Assembly (NCBI RefSeq): GCF_946478885.1
Contig: NZ_CAMLDX010000004.1
Coordinates: 18,888-82,887 of the forward strand
Origin: an uncultured Bacillus sp.
GTDB lineage: Bacteria; Bacillota; Bacilli; Bacillales_B; DSM-18226
Direction: 5' to 3'
Length of the DNA: 64,000 nucleotides
In this document: piece after piece, positions 27,794-38,055 of the stretch
Position numbering within the stretch: position 1 is the first letter of the stretch
How the letters are laid out: every line of letters starts with the position of its first letter
Translations under genes and position numbers: made by a program
Notes under the pieces: model-generated
Told to the model about the DNA's origin: nothing
The model's input: the letters and a program-made list of their open reading frames with translations, nothing else
Database searches by the model: none

Positions 27794-28705
27794 ATGGGTA
27801 TTTTACGTCTAGGAAGAGTACAATTAAGAATGCCTAACTGGGATGCGAGTGTAGACTATTACAAAAATGTCTTAGGATTGGTCGAAGTAGCCAGAGAAGA
27901 CGATCTTGTATATCTTAAAGCTTGGGATGAACATGATCATCATAGTGTCATATTACAAAAAGCTGACACTGCAGGGTTAGAACATCTTGCATTTAAAGTT
28001 GAATCTCCTGAAGATTTAGACATGTATGAGAAAAAATTAAATGATTATGGTGTTGAAACAGCACGCATTCCGGCTGGAACACGAATTGCTGAGGGGGAAG
28101 CTGTTCGTTTCCAATTGCCAACAGAACAATATGTTGAATTATACGCTGAAATTGAAAAAGTAGGGAATGGACTTCCGCTCGTAAATCCGGCTCCATGGCC
28201 AGATGGATTAGTAGGGATTGCACCTCCTCGCCTTGACCATTTATTAATTGCCGGTGAAGATGTTGAGGGATCTACTAGATTATTTCAAGAAGTATTCGGC
28301 TTCTGTATGGCTGAAAAGGCTGTTTTGGAAGATGGAGAAAGTTATTTAGCAACTTGGTTATTTGTTACAAATACTCCGCATGATATTGCCATTATTAAAG
28401 GACCTAACGGAAAACTGCACCATGTTGGTTTCTTCCTTGATGAATGGAACGATATCCGCAGAGCTGCCGACATTATTGGTAAAAACAATGTTTCACTTGA
28501 TAAAGGTCCTGTACGTCATGGTATAACACGCGGTACGACAATCTACTTCTTTGACCCTTCAGGTAATCGTAATGAAGTATATTGCGGCGGTTATATCGCT
28601 CATAAAGATAATCCTACTATCACGTGGACAGCTGACAAAATTGGCGAAGGAATTTCATACTTCGATAAAGATGCCGGTGAAAGATTTACAACGGTATTCT
28701 CTTAA
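27794..28705 (+). CDS. Catechol 2,3-dioxygenase (type I extradiol)
   Basis: Fe(II)-dependent meta-cleavage of catechol to 2-hydroxymuconate semialdehyde. 303 residues with two vicinal-oxygen-chelate domains, like XylE and the Bacillus PheB enzymes. Aligning to XylE by eye, the metal ligands are H149 (RLDHLLI), H210 (LHHVGFF) and E261 (GNRNEVY), with active-site residues H196, H242 and Y251 also present. Ribosome site GGGGGAA. It is followed 24 bases later by its reactivating ferredoxin. No hydroxymuconate semialdehyde dehydrogenase or hydrolase is nearby, so the pathway is split. Substituted catechols may also be substrates. Confidence 0.92.
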   Translation: MGILRLGRVQLRMPNWDASVDYYKNVLGLVEVAREDDLVYLKAWDEHDHHSVILQKADTAGLEHLAFKVESPEDLDMYEKKLNDYGVETARIPAGTRIAEGEAVRFQLPTEQYVELYAEIEKVGNGLPLVNPAPWPDGLVGIAPPRLDHLLIAGEDVEGSTRLFQEVFGFCMAEKAVLEDGESYLATWLFVTNTPHDIAIIKGPNGKLHHVGFFLDEWNDIRRAADIIGKNNVSLDKGPVRHGITRGTTIYFFDPSGNRNEVYCGGYIAHKDNPTITWTADKIGEGISYFDKDAGERFTTVFS

Positions 28706-28729
28706 TTGAGATTATTTTGGTGACAATCA

Positions 28730-29083
28730 ATGAATCAATTTCAAATAAAAGTTACACATCCGGATGAACGTACATTCATTGGTAAGGAGAACGAAACCAT
28801 CCTCGATTCTTCTATCCGTACTAACGGCAAGATTAAAGTCGGCTGCAAAAACGGTGGATGCGGACTATGCAAGATTAAGATAGTCGAGGGTAAAATTGAA
28901 CATGGAACAGCTTCCCGTTCTGTCCTGCCTCTTCATGAAGAAGCAGAGGGTTACGCATTAGCTTGCCGGGCTGTGCCTAAGAGTGATATCACACTTGAAG
29001 ATCATTCGGGTGCACAGGCTCAAAAGTTTAATTATGTCAAAGCTGCCTTAAAAGCAGCTAAACATTCAAAAGAATTGGTCTAA
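28730..29083 (+). CDS. XylT-type [2Fe-2S] ferredoxin
   Basis: 117-residue plant-type ferredoxin with the cluster cysteines C39, C44, C47 and C79 (GCKNGGCGLCKIKI ... ALACRA). XylT/DmpQ-like proteins reduce and reactivate the iron of catechol 2,3-dioxygenase after oxidation by substrate analogues. The position directly after the dioxygenase supports the same role here. The C-terminal AAKHSKELV tail is ordinary. A strong GC hairpin follows the stop codon. Confidence 0.88.
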   Translation: MNQFQIKVTHPDERTFIGKENETILDSSIRTNGKIKVGCKNGGCGLCKIKIVEGKIEHGTASRSVLPLHEEAEGYALACRAVPKSDITLEDHSGAQAQKFNYVKAALKAAKHSKELV

Positions 29084-29085
29084 TT

Positions 29086-29114
29086 GAGTAGCGGGGGTGT
29101 TGCCCCCGCTACTC
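29086..29114 (+). terminator. GC-rich hairpin after the ferredoxin gene
   Basis: Perfect 12-bp stem GAGTAGCGGGGG / CCCCCGCTACTC with a TGTTG loop, starting 3 bases after the stop. The following bases are TCTCAT rather than a T run, so it may protect the 3' end rather than terminate. Confidence 0.55.
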
Positions 29115-29229
29115 TCTCATACCACCGTGTATTCCCATCCATTTGTCATGATTGACCTTATCAATTGCATTAAGAAGTGCCTTCATAATAGAGAAGTCAA
29201 CCTTATTTTATAAGCAAATGAATGCACGA

Positions 29230-29511
29230 TTATCTTCTTCCGCTCAAAATCATTGCATTTCCCAATACTTTTTTGTTCAATAAGAACTTTGGCAATTTCA
29301 TTTCTTTAGCAAGCTTATAGCCATTCAATTCAGACACATGATGTTTCTTTAAGACATTTAAGAGCTCTTTTTTATCCCCCAATATTTTTTCATCCATAAA
29401 CAAATCTAAGAAGACAAATTCACCACCGGGTTTTAACACTCTTAATGCCTCTTTCATTACTTCAGTTTTATTTTCGCATTCTTTTACTTCATGAAATGTG
29501 AAAGGAAACAC
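29230..29511 (-). pseudogene. C-terminal fragment of a class I SAM methyltransferase
   Basis: Ninety-three codons that begin in the middle of a methyltransferase fold: FPFTFHEVKECENKTEVMKEA, then LRVLKPGGEFVFLDLF, the usual post-motif II/III region. The N-terminal SAM-binding half is absent. A TAA stop lies immediately before the first codon, and only about 45 bases separate it from the neighbouring ABC gene. No ribosome site is visible. I read it as the remnant of a gene cut by deletion. Confidence 0.65.
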
Positions 29512-29559
29512 TTAACTGCTTCCTTTCACACGACAGACAGAGGAAGGCTGAACGTGACT

Positions 29560-30300
29560 CTAAATCGTTTTAAGAGTCCTTTTTAAAAACTCCCTTGTTC
29601 GCTCTTCAGTTGGATTATTAAATATCCGCTCAGGAGGCCCTTCTTCAGCAATGACTCCTTTATCCATAAAGACCACTCGATCAGATACTTCCTTGGCGAA
29701 CCCCATTTCATGTGTGACAATTAACATTGTTAATCCTGATTCAGCCAATTCCTTCATGATTTTTAATACTTCTTCCACCATTTCTGGATCTAAAGCTGAT
29801 GTTGGTTCATCAAACAGCATCACATCCGGTTCCATAGAAAGTGCTCTGGCAATCGCAACTCGTTGTTTTTGGCCTCCGGATAATTGCTTTGGTTTTGCAT
29901 TTACATACTTATCCATGCCGACAACCTTTAAATACTTCATAGCGATTTTTTCAGCTTCTTCTTTCGAACGTTTCAGCACTTTTACTTGTCCAACCACACA
30001 ATTATTTAATACATTATGATTATTAAATAAGTTAAACTGCTGAAAAACCATTCCTAGCTTTGTTCGATAGGCATTGATATCATGCTTATTATCTAAAATA
30101 TTCTTCCCGTGATAGATAATCTTTCCCCCGCTTGGTTTCTCTAATAAATTAACACAGCGGAGTAATGTCGATTTCCCTGAGCCGGAGGAACCGATAATAC
30201 ACACGACTTCTCCCTTTTTTACCGAGAAATTAATATCCTTTAATACTTCATGGCTGCCAAATGATTTGCTTAAATGCTGAATATCAATGACTGTATTCAT
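29560..30300 (-). CDS. Polar amino-acid ABC transporter, ATP-binding subunit
   Basis: GlnQ/HisP-type ATPase of 246 residues. Walker A is GSSGSGKST, the signature is LSGGQKQR, Walker B is [14 protein letters not shown], and the H-loop is in [12 protein letters not shown]. Third gene of an operon with the binding protein and permease. The general family transports glutamine, glutamate, arginine or lysine. Here a lysine riboswitch precedes the operon, so lysine (or a lysine-like basic amino acid) is the best guess. Ribosome site GGGGG a little far from the ATG. Confidence 0.9.
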   Translation of the reverse strand: MNTVIDIQHLSKSFGSHEVLKDINFSVKKGEVVCIIGSSGSGKSTLLRCVNLLEKPSGGKIIYHGKNILDNKHDINAYRTKLGMVFQQFNLFNNHNVLNNCVVGQVKVLKRSKEEAEKIAMKYLKVVGMDKYVNAKPKQLSGGQKQRVAIARALSMEPDVMLFDEPTSALDPEMVEEVLKIMKELAESGLTMLIVTHEMGFAKEVSDRVVFMDKGVIAEEGPPERIFNNPTEERTREFLKRTLKTI

Positions 30301-30319
30301 ATATGTCCGACCCCCTTAA

Positions 30320-31093
30320 TCACTTCATTCCTTTTTTTCTTGCCATATTATCAGGAGTCTCCACCTGCATTTGATTTCCCATCATAATCATATCGTAATT
30401 ATCCGGGCCATCTATTTTTCTTTCAATCCAGCGTAATACCCTAGTCACAGTAAAAGTCATAATTAAATACAAAATACTTGCTACGAAGAAGGTGTCAAAA
30501 TATCTAAAGTTATTCCCTGCGATGGATTTTGTCTGGAAAAATAATTCTGAAACTGAAATAACACTCAGTACAGAAGTATCTTTTATATTAATAACAAATT
30601 CATTCCCTGTCGCAGGCAGAATATTACGAATCGCTTGTGGCAATATCACATTTGTCATGGTTTGAAAATGATTCATCCCGATAGCATGTGCTGCTTCAAA
30701 TTGTCCTTTATCAATCGATACAATTCCTCCTCGGACAATTTCTGACATATAAGCACCCGTATTAACGGATACAATAAAGATAGCTGCTGCAACACGATTC
30801 ATGTCAACTCCAAAAGCTAAAGCAGAGCCATAAAAAATAACCATGGCCTGCACAATCATCGGTGTACCCCTGAAAAATTCGATATAAATAGAAAGTATTG
30901 CATTAGTCACTTTCAATACTGCCTTTTTTGCCCCATTCTCAGGCACAGGAATGGTACGGATCACTCCAACTAATAATCCAATAATCGATCCGACAACTGT
31001 TCCAATTAAGGAAATCAAAAGGGTCATCCCTGCCCCGCGCAGGAGCATCGGCCAATACTCCTGAATAATCGTTACTATCCACTCAAAGCTCAT
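30320..31093 (-). CDS. Polar amino-acid ABC transporter, permease subunit
   Basis: HisM/GlnP-type inner-membrane permease (257 residues) with about five membrane segments and the EAA loop EAAHAIGMNHFQTMTNVILPQAI that docks the ATPase. FFRGTPMIVQAMVIFYG is the usual conserved segment of this family. Only one permease gene is present, so it likely acts as a homodimer. It lies between the binding protein gene (66 bases upstream) and the ATPase gene (19 bases downstream). Confidence 0.9.
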   Translation of the reverse strand: MSFEWIVTIIQEYWPMLLRGAGMTLLISLIGTVVGSIIGLLVGVIRTIPVPENGAKKAVLKVTNAILSIYIEFFRGTPMIVQAMVIFYGSALAFGVDMNRVAAAIFIVSVNTGAYMSEIVRGGIVSIDKGQFEAAHAIGMNHFQTMTNVILPQAIRNILPATGNEFVINIKDTSVLSVISVSELFFQTKSIAGNNFRYFDTFFVASILYLIMTFTVTRVLRWIERKIDGPDNYDMIMMGNQMQVETPDNMARKKGMK

Positions 31094-31159
31094 AATGATC
31101 CTCCTTATACATTACAAAACCGACTGCATATTGATGCAGCCGGCTTTACGCACAATTAA

Positions 31160-32008
31160 TTATTTTGCTGCAGGCTGATTTTTAATAGCCGCATCCATAA
31201 TATTGCTGCGATCTGCCTCTGTAATACCAGCTAAAATTTCATTAATCTTTTCTTTCAGTTCACTGTTTTTGTTGATCCCGACAGCAATGGCTGTATCATC
31301 GTCAGATGTTTTAAAGCCTTTAGTAAATTCAACCATTGCAAAATTCTTATTGGCCGATGAAGCACTGATTGCCTCAGGACGTTCTGAAACGTATCCATCA
31401 ATGACCCCTGACTCTAAAGCAACCCTCATTGCAGGGAAATTATCCATTGCCGGTTGCTTTGCAACCTCTTTAATTTGGTCGATGACCGTATAATGGAATG
31501 TATTTAATTGCGCAGTTATTTTGGCACCTTTGAAATCTTGTATTGAGGAGGCCTTTTCAAATTCCCCTCCCTTTTTCACAACCATTACGAGATTGGATTT
31601 ATAGTAGTTGTCTGTGAAATCAATGGATTTCTTTCTTTTTTCTGTTGGAGACATTCCGGCGATAATAGCATCAATTTTTCCGGAGGTTAATGCCGGAACT
31701 AAACCATCCCACTCCGTTTTGACAATAACCAGTTTTTTGCCTAAGCCTTCGGCAATCTTTTTAGCCATTTCCACATCATAGCCGCCTGCGAATTCTGCAC
31801 TGCCTTCCATTTGAACCGCACCGTTGGAATCATCGGTCTGTGTCCAGTTAAAAGGCGGATATCCGGCTTCAAGCCCAACCTTAAACGTATCAGTATTACC
31901 ATCATCTGCTTTACCTGATTGATCGGATTCTTCTTTTGCTCCGCAGGCTGCAAGCAATATTAAGGATGAAAACAACAACACAAAAAGTATCAAAAATTTA
32001 TTTTTCAT
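31160..32008 (-). CDS. Polar amino-acid ABC transporter, substrate-binding lipoprotein
   Basis: Family 3 solute-binding protein anchored as a lipoprotein. The signal peptide ends in the lipobox LLAACG with lipidated C22. The mature part has the family features EAGYPPFNWTQ, GGYDVEMAKKIAEGLGKKL and VPALTSGKIDAIIAGMSPTEKRKKSIDFTDNYY, where the Arg after SPTEKR usually binds the alpha-carboxylate. 282 residues. First gene behind the lysine riboswitch, so lysine is the inferred ligand; side-chain specificity cannot be proved by eye. Confidence 0.9.
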   Translation of the reverse strand: MKNKFLILFVLLFSSLILLAACGAKEESDQSGKADDGNTDTFKVGLEAGYPPFNWTQTDDSNGAVQMEGSAEFAGGYDVEMAKKIAEGLGKKLVIVKTEWDGLVPALTSGKIDAIIAGMSPTEKRKKSIDFTDNYYKSNLVMVVKKGGEFEKASSIQDFKGAKITAQLNTFHYTVIDQIKEVAKQPAMDNFPAMRVALESGVIDGYVSERPEAISASSANKNFAMVEFTKGFKTSDDDTAIAVGINKNSELKEKINEILAGITEADRSNIMDAAIKNQPAAK

Positions 32009-32194
32009 CGTCTATCACTCCTCCTATTTAGTATCTCTATAGAACCAAATTAACATACTACCCCGTACTTGCTGCGGTTACCTTTTTCCTTATAAGGATT
32101 GGATTCTACCATTGCGAACATGCTTCTAATTTAAGGACCTTTCATAGAGGGAAACTAATCATTCTATATTCAAATGAATGGCTGAAAAAGACAC

Positions 32195-32222
32195 AAAAAA
32201 ACCTGAGACGGGCTCAGGTCCT
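32195..32222 (-). terminator. Terminator of the lysine riboswitch
   Basis: Minus-strand hairpin ACCTGAGCCCGTCTCAGGT followed by TTTTTTTG, between the aptamer and the binding-protein gene. It is the likely OFF state when lysine is bound. Confidence 0.88.
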
Positions 32223-32259
32223 GATACTCACAGTTATCCCCAATCCTCTCTCTGCCCAA

Positions 32260-32438
32260 ACGAGATAGCACAACTCAATAAACTGGGAATTTATTGAGAC
32301 AGTCCTGCAGCTATGAACTGCAGACCCAGCATGAAATAATGAGATTACTGCATGCTTCGGCGACATTTCCTTCTCCTTAACATCATAGCCCTCTCAAACT
32401 CCGCAAAGGTTTGTTAAATATCGCAACCTCTACCCCAC
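32260..32438 (-). ncRNA. Lysine riboswitch (L box)
   Basis: Minus-strand RNA with the conserved lysine-aptamer blocks in order: GTAGAGGTTGCG at the 5' end, AAGGAGAAGG, TCGCCGAAGC, a P3 hairpin closed by GCATG/CATGC, GCTGGG, a P4 hairpin CTGCAG-TTCATAG-CTGCAG, GACTGTC, and GCTATCTC to close P1 with the 5' end. This is the same layout as the lysC leader of B. subtilis. A terminator follows at 32195-32222. It controls the downstream amino-acid ABC transporter. Confidence 0.9.
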
Positions 32439-32609
32439 ATCGCAAAGTGAGGCATTATTTAATTTTCATAATAAAACCGCTAATTTCAGCCTACAATAAC
32501 CGATTCTATCTGTCAATAATATGTGTCTGGAAATTATATTTATATATTATATATTTGCTATTTTCTATTTTCTCTGTATTTACCTTGTTGATTGAAATGA
32601 ATACGATTA

Positions 32610-32798
32610 TTGATATCGATGCTTGGAAAAAACCGAGGGGGATTATTTCCCCTTGCAGTTTTCTTGAATCAGTCAACTACCGGTTTATGGTATATTATAA
32701 ATGCAGCAATCATTATTCTTGTAACTGCTTACTTCTTTTGTGATAACCTTCGGAAACGAAATCATATAATTAGGAAAAAAGAAAAAATGAACACTTAA
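32610..32798 (+). CDS. Possible small membrane protein or gene remnant upstream of glpK
   Basis: A 62-codon frame encoding a short loop, one membrane segment (GLWYIINAAIIILVTAYFF) and a very basic tail. It ends 24 bases before glpK. It starts with TTG, has no ribosome site, and is preceded in frame by a stop. The hydrophobic pattern looks like the last helix of a transporter, so it could be a truncated remnant, or chance. I do not recognise the family. Confidence 0.25.
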   Translation: MISMLGKNRGGLFPLAVFLNQSTTGLWYIINAAIIILVTAYFFCDNLRKRNHIIRKKEKMNT

Positions 32799-32807
32799 AT
32801 CATTTAA

Positions 32808-34313
<1,506 letters not shown>

Positions 34314-34322
34314 GCAGGAATA

Positions 34323-34350
34323 GAGGGGCATGACTGACCGCCCCTTTCTT
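34323..34350. terminator. Terminator between convergent glpK and glpD
   Basis: AGGGGC-ATGACTGACC-GCCCCT hairpin followed by TTCTT on the plus strand, in the 38-base gap between the two stop codons. Confidence 0.7.
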
Positions 34351-34351
34351 G

Positions 34352-36016
34352 CTATTGCATTTCTTCTGCTGGTTCCGCTGCCTTTTCCAATTCTAAAGCA
34401 AATTCTTCTTCATATCTCTCCTTTTCCTTTTCAGACCAATCAAATGCATCTGACATCAGCTCGATTACAGCTTTTTTCCATCTTCTCGCCCCATTTATTT
34501 GAAAAAACAAGGCTCCTGTCCGGCGGATAAAAAAATCCGCAGGTTTTACAATCATCTCATATTCAATAGCATACAGCACCTCTGCATATACATCTAAAGG
34601 AAGAGTATAACAGGTTTGCGGGTCATATGTGTGAGCGATGCGGATGATATGATTGATATTTGTTCCATAGCGATGTACAAGCCTCATGTATTGTTCTTCT
34701 GTAATTCCTGCGGATAACGCAGCCATACGGTGTTTTTCAACAAAAAAGGAAACCAAATGTGAGCCGCCAAAATGTCCACCTGAAACAGGCAGTTTTTTCG
34801 TCTGGCATGGTTTAAACGTAAGACCCTCTTCTTTTTCTAGCATCTGTGCCGCTACGTTCACAACATTTTCTGCCATTTTGCGATATCCGGTAAGTTTCCC
34901 TCCTGCAATGGTTAAAAGCCCTGAATCAGCGACCCAAATTTCATCTTTACGCGAGAGTTCAGATGGACTTTTTCCTTCTTCATATATAAGCGGACGCACA
35001 CCAGCCCAGCTCGATTCTACGTCTGCCTCATGTATACAGAGATCAGGAAACATGCCCTGAATTACTTTAAGTAAATAACTCCTGTCTGAAACATTCATTC
35101 GGGGATCAATAGGATCCATCTCGTATAAGGTATCCGTTGTTCCGACATAGATTTTTCCGTCTCTGGGAATAGCAAACACCATTCTTCCATCATGAGTATC
35201 AAAATAAACAGCCTGTTGCAAAGGAAATTTTCCGCTGTCAAACACTAAATGAACTCCCTTTGTCAGAAGCAACTTTTTCCTGAAAGGCAGATGATCTTTT
35301 TCTCTCATCCTATCAATCCAGGGACCTGCAGCATGAATGACCTTTTTTGCATTAATTTTATAGCACTCTCCTGTCAATTGATCCTCTACTCTTGCTCCGG
35401 CAATCTTTCCCTGTTCATAGAAAAATTCAAGTGCTTTAACGTAATTAAGAGCCTTTACACCATGCGCCGCTGCTTCCTTTATCACTTCAATCGTCAAGCG
35501 TGCATCATCAGTCCTGTATTCGATATAATAGCCTCCTCCCTTTAAGCCTTTCCTTTTTAGAAGCGGTTCTTTTCTTAAAGTATCAACATAAGAGAGCATC
35601 TTCCTCCGCTCATCCTTCTTCACTCCTGCCAAGCAATCGTAAAGCCAAAGAGCAATAGACATTGTATTAAAACCAAAGCTTCCTCCTTCATATATGGGTA
35701 AAAGCATCCATTGCGGTGTTGTGACATGCGGGCCGTTCTCATATACGATGGCACGCTCCCTTCCCACCTCAGCTACTAATTTGAATTGAAATTGTTTTAA
35801 ATATCGAAGTCCCCCATGAACAAGCTTTGTCGAACGGCTCGAAGTCCCCGAAGAAAAGTCCTGCATTTCTACAAGGCAAGTATTCATCCCCCTTGTAACT
35901 GCATCTAAGGCAATTCCACAGCCCGTTATCCCTCCTCCAATCACAAGGATGTCATACTGAGATTGAATCATTTCTTTTTGTATGATTTGACGCTCCAGCC
36001 CAGAAAAATTTACCAT
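34352..36016 (-). CDS. glpD: Aerobic glycerol-3-phosphate dehydrogenase
   Basis: Membrane-associated FAD enzyme oxidising glycerol-3-phosphate to dihydroxyacetone phosphate with electrons to quinone. 554 residues. The FAD fold ILVIGGGITGCGIALDA lies near residue 25, followed by FSSGTSSRSTKLVHGGLRYLKQF, the GlpD signature. A C-terminal DAO_C domain follows. The start at 36016 is preceded by GGGAGGG and GAGG. A leader terminator just upstream and a glpP remnant upstream of that suggest the gene once was, or still is, under GlpP antitermination. Confidence 0.96.
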   Translation of the reverse strand: MVNFSGLERQIIQKEMIQSQYDILVIGGGITGCGIALDAVTRGMNTCLVEMQDFSSGTSSRSTKLVHGGLRYLKQFQFKLVAEVGRERAIVYENGPHVTTPQWMLLPIYEGGSFGFNTMSIALWLYDCLAGVKKDERRKMLSYVDTLRKEPLLKRKGLKGGGYYIEYRTDDARLTIEVIKEAAAHGVKALNYVKALEFFYEQGKIAGARVEDQLTGECYKINAKKVIHAAGPWIDRMREKDHLPFRKKLLLTKGVHLVFDSGKFPLQQAVYFDTHDGRMVFAIPRDGKIYVGTTDTLYEMDPIDPRMNVSDRSYLLKVIQGMFPDLCIHEADVESSWAGVRPLIYEEGKSPSELSRKDEIWVADSGLLTIAGGKLTGYRKMAENVVNVAAQMLEKEEGLTFKPCQTKKLPVSGGHFGGSHLVSFFVEKHRMAALSAGITEEQYMRLVHRYGTNINHIIRIAHTYDPQTCYTLPLDVYAEVLYAIEYEMIVKPADFFIRRTGALFFQINGARRWKKAVIELMSDAFDWSEKEKERYEEEFALELEKAAEPAEEMQ

Positions 36017-36041
36017 CCTCTAAAACTCCCTCCCTTAAAAG

Positions 36042-36089
36042 AAAAAAGATGCAGCAAACACAACGGTTCATCCATTGCTTTGTTACATC
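36042..36089 (-). terminator. Leader terminator upstream of glpD
   Basis: Minus-strand hairpin: GATG and CATC at the base, then CAAAGCAATGG pairing with CCGTTG-T-GTTTG (one bulge), loop ATGAA, followed by TTTTTT. It ends 26 bases before the glpD start codon. In B. subtilis the glpD leader terminator is overcome by GlpP bound to mRNA with glycerol-3-phosphate; this hairpin is in the same place. Confidence 0.75.
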
Positions 36090-36173
36090 TCTCTCGGCTC
36101 TCCAATTAATCTATTAAATTACGTACAGATTTGCATCGTAACAAATCATCGACCGGCTTATCGGCCTCCGTTC

Positions 36174-36311
36174 CTAAGCAAATCGGTTTACATTACCATT
36201 TGGTTCAAAATACTTCCACATCTTTTCATTGGACGCCGTAATGGAAACAACCCCTGACTGATACGCCTGCTTCACTTCCTCTATCGCGTCAATGAATCCC
36301 CCGGCAAACAC
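36174..36311 (-). pseudogene. glpP: glpP remnant (glycerol-3-phosphate-responsive antiterminator, C-terminal end only)
   Basis: Translating the minus strand from 36311 gives VFAGGFIDAIEEVKQAY, QSGVVSITASNEKMW and a short tail ending NRFA-stop. AGGFI followed by a (beta/alpha) repeat ending in SITASNEKMW is the C-terminal end of GlpP. An in-frame TAG lies two codons before this stretch, and nothing GlpP-like precedes it. Only about 45 of roughly 180 codons remain. glpP normally heads the glp cluster, so its position next to glpD supports the call. Confidence 0.75.
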
Positions 36312-36370
36312 CTCCTATTTATGAAATTTGCAAAGGGAAGAAAAAATACTGGAACCTTCTATTTTATCGC

Positions 36371-36784
36371 TTAATAGGTCAATGAACCCGCAATGATCAA
36401 TCCAATTGCAACGGATAAAAACAATAAAAACAATCCAGCAGCCTGATTATTCTCATCAATTGCCTGCGTTACATTGAATTTTGGCGTCAGCCATTCTACT
36501 AAATAAAAGACAATGATCTGAATAATGATGGCCACACTGCCCCAAATCACCATATCTAAAATATTAATTGAATTCGCTATGCTTGAATACAGGACAATAC
36601 CCAGTCCTAAAATCCTTCCGCCAAACGCATATACAGCCGCCTTATTTCCATTTTTGATTAATTCAAATTCTTTATTTTTCGTAGTTACTTCAAATAAAAT
36701 AATTCCAATAAATAATAACAATAATGCAACACCAATATACGATAATGTTGAAGTAAATAACTCCATAAAGCCCATATTCATCAT
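36371..36784 (-). CDS. DUF350 membrane protein
   Basis: 137-residue integral membrane protein with four hydrophobic helices in two similar halves (FIGIILFEVTTKNKEFELIKNGNKAAVYAFGGRILGLGIVL in substance, then the EWLTPKFNVTQAIDENNQAAGLFLLFLSVAIGLIIA half). This is the DUF350/YjfL pattern. The start is probably the ATG at 36775 (residue 4), with AGAGG 9 nt upstream. It follows the ATP-grasp ligase gene by 17 bases and is last in a three-gene operon. In enterobacteria DUF350 proteins also sit with glutathionylspermidine-synthase-like genes. The function is unknown. Confidence 0.8.
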   Translation of the reverse strand: MMNMGFMELFTSTLSYIGVALLLLFIGIILFEVTTKNKEFELIKNGNKAAVYAFGGRILGLGIVLYSSIANSINILDMVIWGSVAIIIQIIVFYLVEWLTPKFNVTQAIDENNQAAGLFLLFLSVAIGLIIAGSLTY

Positions 36785-36801
36785 CCTCTCTTTATTGTAT
36801 C

Positions 36802-38055
36802 TTACGTTTTTTTCATTCCTATCGGCAGAAAATACGCATCATTATCGGTGATTTGTTTTCCTGCGCGAACACCTATCCCGCTTGCTTTACCGTTTATGAG
36901 AAAACAGCCTGTTAATAATTTTGCCTCCTTCATTCCTTTTTCTGTTTTCACCCAATAGGCTGGTAGATTAACATACTGCTGAAAAACAGGTGCTGAATCT
37001 TGATAGGTTTTATGAGCATCCTCCATTATTTTCTTTCTGCCCTCGAATACTTCCACTGTGTCTCCTTCCCTGCCGAAGCTAGGTTTCTTCACATACATGA
37101 GGCCTTTTTCAATAAAAGGTTCCTCTTCTAAATAAGTCGGTAAAAAGGATTGCTTAATCCATCTCTTTTCTTCCTCATTAAAGAAAGGATGATTTAATTC
37201 CATCATTCCCCAGATGACGGCCTGAATGGCCTTTGATTGTAGAAGAAATGCCGAAATAGGGTTGAGGATCGCCAGTTTTCCCGATGTAACAAGTTCCAAT
37301 AACTGGGCCCCCACAAATTCCTTTGTAACGGGATCTTGATCATCAATAAGATGTTCTAATGGATAGGTAGGTCTGTAGAGGATGTCGATTTTACGCCCTT
37401 CCTCATCAAACATCCCTTCACCCTTTACAATCCTTAATTGATGCAAAGGAACATATCTCGCGGGGATCTGTGCCAATTCCATGAGGTAGCAGGCAGTGCC
37501 ATGATCCTCTATATGGTCTTCATGCGATGTAAATACAACATACGGATCCGGTCTCTTTAATCTTACAGCTGATTCCATAATGGCCTTGCGAACAGCGCTG
37601 CCCAGCTCAACTTCCAATCCTTCATTCGGATTAACAGCACCGAAGTGATTTGTCATCATTCCATTTACGAGGAATACTTCCTTTTCAAAGGTTGGAGTAT
37701 CCGAATTGATTTCTAGTACTTTATAGCCTTCATTTGTTTTCACCAGGTCCATTCTGGCAATGATTGATTCTACCAGCAAGCCTTTATAACGGACAAAAGG
37801 AATGATTTTTTTTGGCAAGTCAAGCTGTTCCAATGTTGAATCAGAAGTCTGCCGCAATAACCTTGCTGTTTTGAAAAAAATTTGCCCTGCCCTGTTTGCT
37901 GTCTCCCGGATTTCATTTATTTCTTCTTGTGAAATAGAACATAAATCGTATAACGCATATTCAGTCTGAAAAAGATCGGGCCAGAAATTCTTCACCTTTC
38001 CATATACTTCTTTACGAATTTGGGCAAACTTCTCTAAGTCATCAGATTGATTCAT
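36802..38055 (-). CDS. Glutathionylspermidine synthase-like ATP-grasp ligase (YgiC/YjfC type)
   Basis: Predicted ATP-dependent amide-bond-forming enzyme of 417 residues containing the GSP_synth ATP-grasp core: LEINSDTPTFEKE, then VYVKKPSFGREGDTVEV-like segment (MYVKKPSFGREGDTV) for nucleotide binding, and TGCFLINGKASGIGVR near the end. It lacks the amidase domain of true E. coli glutathionylspermidine synthetase. Most Bacillaceae do not make glutathione, so the acceptor is probably something else. The ATG overlaps the stop of the upstream exported-protein gene (TAATG). The role is inferred from family only. Confidence 0.82.
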   Translation of the reverse strand: MNQSDDLEKFAQIRKEVYGKVKNFWPDLFQTEYALYDLCSISQEEINEIRETANRAGQIFFKTARLLRQTSDSTLEQLDLPKKIIPFVRYKGLLVESIIARMDLVKTNEGYKVLEINSDTPTFEKEVFLVNGMMTNHFGAVNPNEGLEVELGSAVRKAIMESAVRLKRPDPYVVFTSHEDHIEDHGTACYLMELAQIPARYVPLHQLRIVKGEGMFDEEGRKIDILYRPTYPLEHLIDDQDPVTKEFVGAQLLELVTSGKLAILNPISAFLLQSKAIQAVIWGMMELNHPFFNEEEKRWIKQSFLPTYLEEEPFIEKGLMYVKKPSFGREGDTVEVFEGRKKIMEDAHKTYQDSAPVFQQYVNLPAYWVKTEKGMKEAKLLTGCFLINGKASGIGVRAGKQITDNDAYFLPIGMKKT

